In this document: piece after piece, positions 6,636 through 13,085 of the stretch | How positions within the stretch are numbered: position 1 is the stretch's first letter | How the letters are laid out: every line of letters begins with the position of its first letter | Source: Bacteroidota bacterium | Lineage (GTDB): Bacteria > Bacteroidota > Bacteroidia > Bacteroidales > VadinHA17 | Direction: 5' to 3' | Length of the DNA stretch: 13,085 nucleotides | Assembly (NCBI GenBank): GCA_023430725.1 | Contig: JAEYZD010000209.1 | Coordinates: 1 to 13,085 of the forward strand | Made by a program: the position numbers and the translations under genes | Notes under the pieces: generated by a model | Told to the model about the DNA's origin: nothing | Database searches by the model: none | Seen by the model: only the letters and a program-made list of their open reading frames with translations

Positions 6636-7821
6636 GCCTCTCTGGCCCGAACACGACGGCGGTACGGTGGCTACGGCGAGGTGCGTCCGGGGACTTGCCT
6701 CCGCCGGAGCAGAGATCACTCTCCTCTCAATAAAAACGGAAAAACATCCTGAAACCTTTGCCTCCGGAGGCACACAGACACCTCATTATCTTTCTGCATA
6801 CAGGGCTGTTTCAGTGGATACACGCATCAGGCCGGCAGCCATGGTCCATAACTTGATCTTCTCATCGGAGCCATACGATCTCGTGCGTTTCAGGTCAGCA
6901 GCATACTCCGAAATGCTGCGGGAAGTGCTGAATAACACTCATTTTGACATAATCCAGTGCGAGGGGCTCACAATGGCACTATACCTGGAGGAGGTAAGAA
7001 AACTAACAGATTCGCCGGTGATTCTGCGTGCACATAACCTGGAACATAAAATCAGGAAGATGATGGCGGAAGCTGAGCGCTCCCCCGCAAGAAAGACATA
7101 CCTGGCAAACCTCTCGCGCAGACTCCTGATGGCAGAAATACAGGCAGCCGCTGATTTTGATGCTGTCGTTCCGATAAGTGAGCCTGACTTCAGATGGTTC
7201 AGTGATGCAGCCGTAGGAAAACCTGTATTCCTTTCAGAAACGGGAGCTGAAGAGGCCGTCCGTCTGCCTGAAAATCCCGCCTCGCCCCTGCGTGTCGGCT
7301 TTATAGGATCAATGAACTGGCATCCGAATGTCGAAGGGATAAAGTGGTTTATAAACAGGGTCTGGCCCTGCGTACTGGAAAAGATCCCGTCGGCAACGCT
7401 TCATATCGCCGGAAGAGGACTTCAGCAAAATAATAACAGGCTTCCGCACGGTAGTAATATTGTAATTGAGGGCGAGACTGACAACGCACAAGACTTCATC
7501 GCTTCAAACCATGTCATCATCTCCCCGCTATTTGCAGGAAGCGGGTTGCGGATAAAGATCATCGAAGCCATGTCAGCTGGCCGCCCTGTGGTTGCCACTC
7601 CTGTGGCAGTTGAAGGTCTCATGGCTGACAACGGCAGAGAACTGGCAGTTGCAGGTGATCCGGAATCATTCTGTTCGGCTCTTGCCTCTCTTCTTCAGGA
7701 TCCGAAGAAGAGGGCAGCCATGGGTGACGCTGCCGTGGCGCTTGTGAAGCAGAGGTATGACAATGCCGCCAATACCGCCCGGCTGCTAGAATTCTACAAG
7801 AGTTTGACCCATGACAGCTGA
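6610..7821 (+). CDS. GT4-family glycosyltransferase
   Basis: A 403-residue GT-B fold enzyme that should move a sugar from a nucleotide donor to a lipid- or saccharide-linked acceptor at the cytoplasmic face. The N-terminal domain starts MKILVLAPRPLWPEHDGG, the typical GT4 acceptor-domain opening with its glycine loop. RAHNLEH (140-146) is a common central motif. The C-terminal donor domain has GFIGSMNWHPN (230-240), GRG (268-270) and SGLRIKIIEAMSAGRPVVAT (311-330), where E319 belongs to the E-x7-E-type donor-binding region. There is no membrane segment. It starts 26 bases inside the permease gene and its stop overlaps the next glycosyltransferase by 11 bases, so the three are very probably co-translated. 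Donor and acceptor are not identifiable; context suggests an envelope glycan or glycolipid. Confidence 0.9.
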   Translation: MKILVLAPRPLWPEHDGGTVATARCVRGLASAGAEITLLSIKTEKHPETFASGGTQTPHYLSAYRAVSVDTRIRPAAMVHNLIFSSEPYDLVRFRSAAYSEMLREVLNNTHFDIIQCEGLTMALYLEEVRKLTDSPVILRAHNLEHKIRKMMAEAERSPARKTYLANLSRRLLMAEIQAAADFDAVVPISEPDFRWFSDAAVGKPVFLSETGAEEAVRLPENPASPLRVGFIGSMNWHPNVEGIKWFINRVWPCVLEKIPSATLHIAGRGLQQNNNRLPHGSNIVIEGETDNAQDFIASNHVIISPLFAGSGLRIKIIEAMSAGRPVVATPVAVEGLMADNGRELAVAGDPESFCSALASLLQDPKKRAAMGDAAVALVKQRYDNAANTARLLEFYKSLTHDS

Positions 7822-8992
7822 AACAATCCTGATAATTACAGCGGTCCTCCTGGCATGGACCTACCTGATCTATCCGGCTGGAGTGATCATGGCTGCCAAA
7901 CTTAAGCGAAGCGTGATTCCGGAGAGCAAGTCCCGGTATCAACAGACGCCCTTGCCGTCAGTCACCGTGGTAATGTCATTGTATAATGAACAGAAAGTCA
8001 CGGCAGAGAAGATAGCAGGCATGCTGAACTCTGACTATCCAACTCATCTGCTGGACTTTGTGATTGGCTCGGACGGTTCAACTGACGGCACCAATGCCCT
8101 GCTGGGAACAATTGCAGCCACAAACAATCGAATCCGTTGCCTTATTCGCGCAGAGCGAAGAGGAAAGGCTGCAATGCTCAACGACCTGGTCTCAGAAGCC
8201 TCAGGGGAGATAGTGATTGTAACGGATGCCAATGTGATGTTCACACGGGATACTGTAAGGAGACTGGCAGCGGCCCTGGCGGATCCGGCAACAGGCCTTT
8301 GTGACTCCACCGTACGCCCCGCGCCCCCCGGCAACTCCTCCAACACCGGTATCGTAATGCAGGAAAATCTATACAGCAGGTTCGAGACGGCCCTGAAACG
8401 GGCCGAGGGAGATCTCTGGGGTTCCATGCCGGGCCCCTACGGCGGCTGTTACGCAGTGCGAAGAGAGCTTTTCCCGAATCTCCCGGAGAATACCCTGGTG
8501 GACGATCTCTTCGTCGGACTGACCGTGCTGAACACAAATTTCCGGTCAGTAAACTCACCTGATGCAATCGTCTATGAAGACACGCAACCTGACATGGCGG
8601 CTCAGTTCAGAAGACGTGTCAGGATCGCTGCCGGCTCCTTCCAGAACCTGTTTCGCTTTGGACTCTGCCCGGGAGGCAGATTCAGCACCTGCTTCGCGTT
8701 CTTTTCGCATAAGATAATGAGGTGGTTAACCCCCCTCTTCCTGCTCCTCTTTTTCATGACAACGGTCATTCTTTCAGGCCGTTCTGAATTCTATCTTTGG
8801 CTTACAGCATTTCAGCTGATTTTCATAATTTTGTCAGCTCTTGATATTGTGCTGGAGAGGAGGGGTAAAAAGATCAGGATACAGAGATTTATAACCCAGT
8901 TCCTGTTGATGAATGCAGCGCTGACAGCAGGATTTGTGAAAGCACTGAAAGGGATTGAAACGGGGATATGGGAACCCACCAAACGAGTTTAA
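7811..8992 (+). CDS. Membrane GT2-family glycosyltransferase
   Basis: A 393-residue processive-type or polyprenyl-linked GT2 enzyme with a GT-A domain held in the inner membrane. There is one N-terminal membrane helix (about 4-27) and three C-terminal ones (about 304-322, 327-347, 358-378). The catalytic domain shows VVMSLYNE (53-60), SDGSTDGT (87-94), the metal-binding VTDAN (137-141), GPYGGCYAVRR (208-218), a VDDLF acceptor/base motif (230-234) and QFRRR (265-269), equivalent to the Q-x-x-R-W signature. The WEPTKR tail is typical of this subgroup. It overlaps the GT4 gene by 11 bases and is separated from ribBA by one base (TAAAATG). It probably acts with the GT4 enzyme on a common surface glycan; the product is unknown. 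Confidence 0.9.
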   Translation: MTAETILIITAVLLAWTYLIYPAGVIMAAKLKRSVIPESKSRYQQTPLPSVTVVMSLYNEQKVTAEKIAGMLNSDYPTHLLDFVIGSDGSTDGTNALLGTIAATNNRIRCLIRAERRGKAAMLNDLVSEASGEIVIVTDANVMFTRDTVRRLAAALADPATGLCDSTVRPAPPGNSSNTGIVMQENLYSRFETALKRAEGDLWGSMPGPYGGCYAVRRELFPNLPENTLVDDLFVGLTVLNTNFRSVNSPDAIVYEDTQPDMAAQFRRRVRIAAGSFQNLFRFGLCPGGRFSTCFAFFSHKIMRWLTPLFLLLFFMTTVILSGRSEFYLWLTAFQLIFIILSALDIVLERRGKKIRIQRFITQFLLMNAALTAGFVKALKGIETGIWEPTKRV

Positions 8993-8993
8993 A

Positions 8994-10238
8994 ATGACTG
9001 AAGATACAAGACTTAATACAATCATAGAAGCCATTGAGGAGATCAGGGCCGGCAGGGTTGTGATCGTTGTTGACGATGAAGACAGGGAAAATGAGGGCGA
9101 CTTCATCTGTGCGGCCGAGCTGATTACACCTGAGATAGTTAACTTCATGGCTACCCACGGCCGCGGACTGATCTGCGTGCCCCTGCCGGAAGAGCGGTGC
9201 GAGGAGATGGAACTCAACATGATGGTCGGCCATAATACATCACTTCACGAAACACCCTTTACAGTCTCGGTGGATCTCCTGAGCCCGGAAACAACCACCG
9301 GAATATCCGCGAAGGACAGGGCGCTTACAATCAAGGCACTTGTTGATCCTGCCACCAAACCATACCAGCTTGGCCGGCCAGGCCACATTTTCCCGCTTAA
9401 GGCACGCACCAAAGGAGTACTCCGAAGGGCCGGGCATACCGAAGCTGCCGTGGACCTGACAAGACTTGCGGGGTTGCATCCGGGAGGAGCACTTGTTGAA
9501 ATAATGAACGAAGACGGATCGATGGCACGGCTGCCTGACCTGCTGAGACTCTCGGAACGGTTCGGCATTAAAATCATCTCAATCAGAGACCTTATTCGGT
9601 ACCGCCTCGGCATTGAATCGATAGTGGAGATGGGCGAACAGGTTAAGCTGCCGACAGAATTCGGCGACTTCGACTTTATCCCTTTCCGCCAGGTGAGCAA
9701 CGGCCTGGAGCATGCAGCACTTGTTAAGGGACACTGGACAAAGGACGAACCAGTTCTTGTCAGGGTTCACTCATCCTGCTTCACGGGTGACATCTTCGCC
9801 TCAAAGAGGTGCGACTGCGGGCCGCAGCTTCATAAGGCGATGCAGATGGTGGAAGCTGAAGGCAAGGGAGCAATCATCTATCTCAGCCAGGAGGGACGCG
9901 GCATAGGGCTGATCAACAAGATCAGAACATACAAGCTGCAGGAACAGGGACGCGACACCGTCGAAGCCAATATTGAACTTGGTTTCAGGGAGGATGAGCG
10001 CGATTACGGAATCGGCGCAAACATCATGAGGGGAATCGGGCTGGGTAAGGTGAGGCTCATCTCAAACAACCCGGTGAAGCGCGCAGGACTTGAAGGTTAC
10101 GGCATCTCCATCGTGGAGACGATCCCGCTCGAGATTGAGCCGAACCAGTTCAACACCTTCTACCTCGAGACCAAGGCTGTCAAGATGGGACACAGCCTGG
10201 CTTGCTACAAATCGCCAACAAAGGGCGAAAATGACTGA
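8994..10238 (+). CDS. ribBA: Bifunctional 3,4-dihydroxy-2-butanone-4-phosphate synthase / GTP cyclohydrolase II
   Basis: Supplies both precursors of riboflavin: one domain converts ribulose 5-phosphate, the other opens GTP. At 414 residues it has the normal length of a RibBA fusion. The N-terminal DHBP synthase (about 6-205) has DDEDRENEGD (27-36), THGRG (54-58), FTVSVD (89-94), GISAKDR (103-109) and RAGHTEAAVDL (145-155). The C-terminal cyclohydrolase (about 212-405) has VHSSCFTGD with zinc ligands C262, C273 and C275 (RCDCG) and SQEGRGIGL with R302. Both domains look intact. The ATG at 8994 is preferred over an in-frame TTG at 8955, because the longer version would run back into the GT2 gene and add a tail unlike the family. 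It overlaps fmt by 8 bases. No FMN riboswitch can fit in front of it. Confidence 0.96.
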   Translation: MTEDTRLNTIIEAIEEIRAGRVVIVVDDEDRENEGDFICAAELITPEIVNFMATHGRGLICVPLPEERCEEMELNMMVGHNTSLHETPFTVSVDLLSPETTTGISAKDRALTIKALVDPATKPYQLGRPGHIFPLKARTKGVLRRAGHTEAAVDLTRLAGLHPGGALVEIMNEDGSMARLPDLLRLSERFGIKIISIRDLIRYRLGIESIVEMGEQVKLPTEFGDFDFIPFRQVSNGLEHAALVKGHWTKDEPVLVRVHSSCFTGDIFASKRCDCGPQLHKAMQMVEAEGKGAIIYLSQEGRGIGLINKIRTYKLQEQGRDTVEANIELGFREDERDYGIGANIMRGIGLGKVRLISNNPVKRAGLEGYGISIVETIPLEIEPNQFNTFYLETKAVKMGHSLACYKSPTKGEND

Positions 10239-11187
10239 GAGGCTGCCGCGTATAGTATTCATGGGCACGCCGGAGTTTGCTGTTGCCAGCCTCCGGGCCC
10301 TGCATCAGGCAGGATGTGATGTCGCTGCCGTGGTTACAGTCCCTGACAGACCTGCAGGACGGGGACAGAAGCTTACATTCAGCCCGGTAAAAGAGTATGC
10401 ACTGGAGCACGGTCTAACACTTTTACAGCCGGAGAAGCTGCGCGATCCCGCCTTCATTGAAACCCTGAAGGACCTTAAGGCCGACCTGTTTGTTGTGGTA
10501 GCGTTTCGTATGTTGCCCGAAGCAGTCTGGAGCCTGCCTCCGCTGGGTACCTTTAACCTTCATGCCTCCCTCCTGCCGCAGTACCGGGGTGCCGCACCAA
10601 TCAACCACGCCATAATTAACGGCGAGACTAGAACAGGAGTGACCACATTCCTGATAGACAAAGAGATAGACACCGGGATGATACTTCTCTCACGTGAAAC
10701 GGAGATAACCCCTGACGAGACAGCCGGCAGCCTGCACGACAGGCTGATGGAGATTGGCGCAGAGCTGGCTGTGGAAACTGCTGCGGGTTTATATGCCCGC
10801 ATGCTGAAGCCCTCGCCTCAGACAATCACATCGGGAGATATGCTCAGAGCGGCTCCGAGGATCTTCCCCGCCGACACCGTTATCCACTGGAGAGAACCCG
10901 CGGTGAAGGTACACAACTTCATAAGGGGACTGTCACCATACCCCGGTGCGATGACAATTCTGCACAGGGGCAACAGGAGCTTCAGACTGAAGATTCTGGA
11001 AGGCAGGCTCATTGACGATATCAGGGATATTCCGGGAACCGTCTCGGTTGCTGACAGGAACCGTTTCATAGTCTCATGCCTGTCAGGGGGAATAGAGATT
11101 CTTACCCTCGTTCCCGAAGGGCGAAAAAGGATGTCCGCGGCTGAATTCCTCCGCGGTTTCGACATTGAAGGCTGGGAAGTTGACTGA
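10231..11187 (+). CDS. fmt: Methionyl-tRNA formyltransferase
   Basis: Formylates initiator Met-tRNA using 10-formyl-tetrahydrofolate; cytoplasmic. The protein is 318 residues, the usual length. The N-terminal formyltransferase domain begins RIVFMGTPEFAVASL (7-21). The catalytic N109, H111 and D147 appear in FNLHASLLPQYRGAAPINHA (108-127) and DKEIDTG (143-149). The C-terminal OB-fold-like domain (about 208-315) includes HNFIRGLSPYPGA. The ATG at 10231 overlaps the ribBA stop in ATGACTGA. A longer in-frame version from a TTG at 10090 would lie almost entirely inside ribBA and add an arginine/serine-rich tail, so it is rejected. It is the last gene of the run; its stop lies eight bases from the end of the convergent GH73 gene. 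I see no hairpin terminator there. Confidence 0.96.
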   Translation: MTERLPRIVFMGTPEFAVASLRALHQAGCDVAAVVTVPDRPAGRGQKLTFSPVKEYALEHGLTLLQPEKLRDPAFIETLKDLKADLFVVVAFRMLPEAVWSLPPLGTFNLHASLLPQYRGAAPINHAIINGETRTGVTTFLIDKEIDTGMILLSRETEITPDETAGSLHDRLMEIGAELAVETAAGLYARMLKPSPQTITSGDMLRAAPRIFPADTVIHWREPAVKVHNFIRGLSPYPGAMTILHRGNRSFRLKILEGRLIDDIRDIPGTVSVADRNRFIVSCLSGGIEILTLVPEGRKRMSAAEFLRGFDIEGWEVD

Positions 11188-11195
11188 ATAACTGA

Positions 11196-12368
11196 TTATC
11201 TTAACCGCAGCTTCTGACCCGGACTGCATTCCGTACCCTCATCCATCAGGTTCATCTTGTAAAGCGAGGATATTTTGACAGCGTATTTCTGCGAGATGCT
11301 GTACATTGTCTCGCCTGCCTTCACGGTGTGCATTGTCAGTCCCCTTGCAGCGGTTGAACGCTTGGGCTGTAGGTAAATCACCTGGCCGGGTTTGAGTTGT
11401 ACCCCGGGGGAGAGTTCGTTGTAACGGGTGATCTCCCACGCAAGCAGCTGATGACGTCTTGCAAGTGACTCAAAGGTATCTCCCTCTTCAACAATAATAT
11501 ACTCAACATTATTGTTTTCCATCACCTTCTCTCCGGTGCTCAGGGTGATCACCTTTATTGGTTCCTCTGCATCATCGTTTCTGGTTGCTGTGGCCGGCAC
11601 CTGAACCTCATTCTTCAGCCCTGAAGTATCAGTTCTGGCGGCGTCAGGCTGGGAAACAGCGGGCACAGCAGTAGTGGCTGTTCCGGAAGCTGGTCTGCCG
11701 GCAGTGGACGTGCCGGCAGAAGTTGTGCCGGCCGTGGAGGTACCGGAGCTCCTTCCCGGCTGCGCTGTGGCAGGTGTGACAGCAGTTTCTGCGGGCTGTG
11801 CAGTTGATGCCGGGACCGCCGCACCTGTATCATAGGCCCAGAGCCTGTACTCCTCAATCTTGCGGATCAGCAGGTCAGCATACTTCGGGTCAGTGGCATA
11901 TCCTGCCTTTTTCAGGCCGTGGGCCCATCCCTTGTAATCAGTGCTTCCCAGAGTGAACAGATCCCTGTATCGTGAGCCGGTGACAAGAAAATCAGAATGA
12001 TCCCTGTATGAATCCTCCGCTGAAGGATATGCCCTGAAGCATTCGCCCTTGCGGTTATCATCATGGTAGATCTTCTTCCCTGTCCAGCTGCTGTGGCATT
12101 TTATGCCGAAATGGTTGTTGCCCTGAGTGGCAAGCCTGCTCCGTCCGTAATTCGACTCCAGCATTCCCTGGGCAAGAGTGATGCTGGCCGGTATGCCCGT
12201 CCGTTTCATCTCACTGACAGCCAAAGCACTGTATGTATTTAGATACTCGGTGGCGCTGGCGGGAGGAGGACCGGAGGCAGTGCTGCTTCGCGATGCTCTT
12301 CGCGCAGGGCTGCATGAATTAAGCAGGATGATCAGAATCAGGATTGTATATGGCGCAAGGTTTTTCAT
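11196..12368 (-). CDS. GH73 glucosaminidase lipoprotein with two LysM domains
   Basis: Likely a peptidoglycan hydrolase (N-acetylglucosaminidase) anchored on the periplasmic side. The 390 residues start with a hydrophobic signal and lipobox LNSC (C19). No acidic run follows the Cys, so surface export by the Bacteroidota lipoprotein route is not indicated. The GH73/FlgJ-like domain (about 41-178) has SITLAQGMLESNYGRSRLA with the catalytic E71, NNHFGIKC (84-91) and KKAGYATDPKYADLL. An 80-residue linker rich in Thr, Ala, Ser, Gly and Pro (about 181-265) follows, then two LysM domains (about 289-336 and 345-390) that bind glycan. It converges on fmt and is divergent from the cytidine deaminase. 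Family assignment is firm; whether it serves growth, division or recycling is not visible. Confidence 0.92.
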   Translation of the reverse strand: MKNLAPYTILILIILLNSCSPARRASRSSTASGPPPASATEYLNTYSALAVSEMKRTGIPASITLAQGMLESNYGRSRLATQGNNHFGIKCHSSWTGKKIYHDDNRKGECFRAYPSAEDSYRDHSDFLVTGSRYRDLFTLGSTDYKGWAHGLKKAGYATDPKYADLLIRKIEEYRLWAYDTGAAVPASTAQPAETAVTPATAQPGRSSGTSTAGTTSAGTSTAGRPASGTATTAVPAVSQPDAARTDTSGLKNEVQVPATATRNDDAEEPIKVITLSTGEKVMENNNVEYIIVEEGDTFESLARRHQLLAWEITRYNELSPGVQLKPGQVIYLQPKRSTAARGLTMHTVKAGETMYSISQKYAVKISSLYKMNLMDEGTECSPGQKLRLR

Positions 12369-12382
12369 CAGAACCGTTTTGG

Positions 12383-12410
12383 CAAAAATATAAAAATGTA
12401 GACAGCCCCG
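12383..12410 (-). promoter_or_regulatory. Promoter for the GH73-LysM lipoprotein
   Basis: TATTTTTG (12383-12390 read on the - strand) is a perfect TAnnTTTG -7 box, about 15 bases upstream of the ATG. The -33 region is poor: only CTGG about 20 bases further upstream. The transcript would have a leader of roughly ten bases. Confidence 0.5.
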
Positions 12411-12442
12411 CCAGATCCGTGCGCCGGAGGTGAAAATATTAT

Positions 12443-12450
12443 TACTTTTA
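12443..12450 (+). promoter_or_regulatory. Candidate -7 box for cytidine deaminase
   Basis: TACTTTTA matches seven of eight positions of TAnnTTTG. It would start transcription near 12457, about 20 bases before the ATG at 12478. It therefore supports that start over the GTG at 12430, which would lie upstream of the transcript. No convincing -33 box is visible. Confidence 0.35.
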
Positions 12451-12477
12451 TCGGTCTATAAATCACTGCTATCGCCA

Positions 12478-12963
12478 ATGAAGAAGAGAGAAGTGAGCAT
12501 CTCATACGTGGAGTACGGAAGCATCGGGGAACTGCCATCCAAGGAAAAGGATCTCGTTGAGGAGGCTGTTGCGGCTGCATCCGGGGCATATGCTCCCTAT
12601 TCAAATTTTATGGTTGGAGCGGCATTGCTGCTAGACGACGGGAGTGTGATCAGGGGCGCCAATGTTGAGAATGCAGCCTTCCCCTCAGGAAGTTGTGCAG
12701 AGAAGACTGCACTGTCTTATATGGTGGCAAATTACGGTTCCAGAAAAGTTGCAGCTATTGCAATCGCAGCAATTACCGGGGGAATGCTGACAGAAGATCC
12801 GGTTCCGCCATGTGGCAACTGCAGGCAGATGCTTATTGAGGAGGAACAGCGCAGCGGCAGCCATATTAAGGTAATCCTGGCAGGCAGTTCAGCTGTTTAT
12901 GTCCTTGAAAGCAGCCAGGCTCTGATGCCGCTTAGTTTCACGGGGAATAACCTCAGGAAATAA
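12478..12963 (+). CDS. cdd: Cytidine deaminase
   Basis: Hydrolytically deaminates cytidine and deoxycytidine to uridine and deoxyuridine in pyrimidine salvage; cytoplasmic zinc enzyme, normally a homotetramer in the short form. From the ATG at 12478 the protein has 161 residues, as in other Bacteroidota members. YAPYSNFMVGAALLLDDG (38-55) is the substrate-pocket strand, SGSCAEKTA (70-78) carries zinc ligand C73 and catalytic E75, and PPCGNCRQ (110-117) carries zinc ligands C112 and C115. All catalytic residues are present. An in-frame GTG at 12430 would add a 16-residue hydrophobic tail (MKILLLLSVYKSLLSP) absent from the family. A GGAGG sits at that GTG, so it is not wholly excluded. It is divergent from the GH73 gene. 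The stop is seven bases from the end of the group II intron, and no terminator of its own is visible. Confidence 0.94.
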   Translation: MKKREVSISYVEYGSIGELPSKEKDLVEEAVAAASGAYAPYSNFMVGAALLLDDGSVIRGANVENAAFPSGSCAEKTALSYMVANYGSRKVAAIAIAAITGGMLTEDPVPPCGNCRQMLIEEEQRSGSHIKVILAGSSAVYVLESSQALMPLSFTGNNLRK

Positions 12964-12973
12964 TCTTTTAATC

Positions 12974-13005
12974 GGGTAGGATGCGGCTCGCGCCGCAGTC
13001 CCCCC
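12974..13005 (-). ncRNA. Group II intron domain VI with bulged branch-point A
   Basis: A 32-base hairpin on the - strand: 3-bp base, bulged A (12977), 4-bp segment, one unpaired C (12998), 6-bp GC-rich helix and a GCGA tetraloop (12988-12991). The bulged A is the expected lariat branch nucleotide. The structure is fully paired otherwise, so this part shows no sign of decay. Confidence 0.75.
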
Positions 13006-13007
13006 AC

Positions 13008-13039
13008 ACCACCGGGCGTACTCATCGTACCACGGCGGT
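13008..13039 (-). ncRNA. Group II intron domain V-like hairpin
   Basis: A 32-base segment on the - strand. Seven lower-helix pairs are clear (A13039-U13008 through G13033-C13014). They include the C-G-C triad at 13037-13035 with the characteristic G-U wobble (13036-13011). Above it U13032 does not pair. Then G13031 and G13030 can pair with C13015 and C13016, GC at 13017-13018 can act as the two-base bulge, and a short UAC/GUA distal helix is capped by GAUGA. This is the catalytic domain of the intron; the distal part departs from the usual GNRA-capped form. Confidence 0.65.
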
Positions 13040-13085
13040 TTCTGTTAACGGTTTAACTTTAAACTTCAAAGATAAGGATTGTAGC

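Larger units (their letters stand above)
12971..13085 (-). mobile_element. Group II intron, 3' end (domains V and VI), continuing past the right edge
   Basis: Read on the - strand, the last 115 bases look like the 3' end of a bacterial group II intron. Domain VI (12974-13005) has GGG/CCC, a bulged A at 12977, then GGGA paired with TCCT including one wobble. One unpaired C at 12998 follows, then TGCGGC/GCCGCA closed by a GCGA loop. After the stem the intron would end ...CCCGAT at 12971, placing the branch-point A seven bases from the splice site and giving the usual AY end. Domain V-like sequence (13008-13039) has the ACCGCCG...CGGTGGT lower helix with a CGC triad and a G-U wobble. Bases 13042-13085 carry no recognisable maturase; the rest lies outside the window. 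Group II introns are self-splicing, retromobile ribozymes. Identification is by structure and remembered consensus, not by search. Confidence 0.75.

Noticed and set aside
8955..8993. Longer ribBA start at a TTG
   Set aside because: It adds 13 residues absent from the family and reads back into the GT2 gene; the ATG at 8994 directly follows the GT2 stop.
9245..9700. 151-codon - strand frame inside ribBA, and similar antisense frames at 3997-4356, 8044-8427 and 10818-11165
   Set aside because: Each lies wholly within a conserved + strand gene and has no family motif, signal or promoter; they are products of codon bias.
10090..10230. Longer fmt start at a TTG
   Set aside because: The added 47 residues are an Arg/Ser-rich out-of-frame reading of ribBA; the conserved N-terminus begins at 10231.
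11640..11760. Possible repeat array around GTGCCGGC units
   Set aside because: The units are irregular, sit in frame in the lipoprotein linker and encode a Thr/Ala/Gly-rich spacer. No CRISPR-like spacing or mobile-element ends are present.
12430..12477. Longer cdd start at a GTG preceded by GGAGG
   Set aside because: It adds a hydrophobic 16-residue segment not seen in cytidine deaminases, and a -7-like box lies inside it. Retained only as an alternative.
1..13085. A defence, toxin-antitoxin, phage or other new multi-gene system
   Set aside because: Every gene belongs to a recognised housekeeping or envelope family, and no unexplained cluster remains. Only the intron end is mobile DNA.

Overview
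The window reads as chromosomal DNA of a Bacteroidota member, most likely an uncultured Bacteroidales-type organism. The evidence is threefold. Promoters match the Bacteroidota pattern (a TTG-type -33 box and TAnnTTTG at -7). Start codons mostly lack a clear Shine-Dalgarno sequence. The gene set also fits: a START-like protein next to an LptF/LptG permease, a LysC-type aspartokinase with a short DapB, a GH73-LysM lipoprotein, and a tRNA without an encoded CCA. Nothing here fixes the genus. Coding density is very high and no stretch over 300 bases lacks a gene.

Left block (1-4496, + strand): a lysine/diaminopimelate operon already in progress at the window edge. It runs M20 deacylase (3' part, probably DapE-like), lysC, dapB, dapA, dapD. 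Genes overlap or sit within 13 bases, and a hairpin terminator closes the block. Together they cover aspartate phosphorylation, the two dihydrodipicolinate steps, tetrahydrodipicolinate succinylation and probably desuccinylation. Their products feed lysine and peptidoglycan.

Middle (4465-4694): a tRNA with anticodon CAT lies on the - strand. It shares a terminator with the dap operon and has its own Bacteroidota-type promoter. A second hairpin sits in its leader.

Central + strand block (4695-11187): a START-like/AHSA1-like protein, then a strong-looking promoter, then an overlapping run of lptF/lptG-type permease, GT4 glycosyltransferase, membrane GT2 glycosyltransferase, ribBA and fmt. The first part points to envelope glycolipid or lipopolysaccharide assembly and export. 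The last two genes are housekeeping (riboflavin synthesis and initiator tRNA formylation).

Right block (11196-13085): a - strand GH73-LysM lipoprotein (peptidoglycan hydrolase) is divergent from a + strand cytidine deaminase. Seven bases after the deaminase stop codon, the 3' end of a group II intron begins on the - strand. Its domain VI is well formed with a bulged branch-point A, and a domain V-like hairpin precedes it. The intron body, and any maturase, lie beyond the right edge.

I do not see a new multi-gene system. The intron terminus is the only clear mobile-element signal and the item most worth following up.
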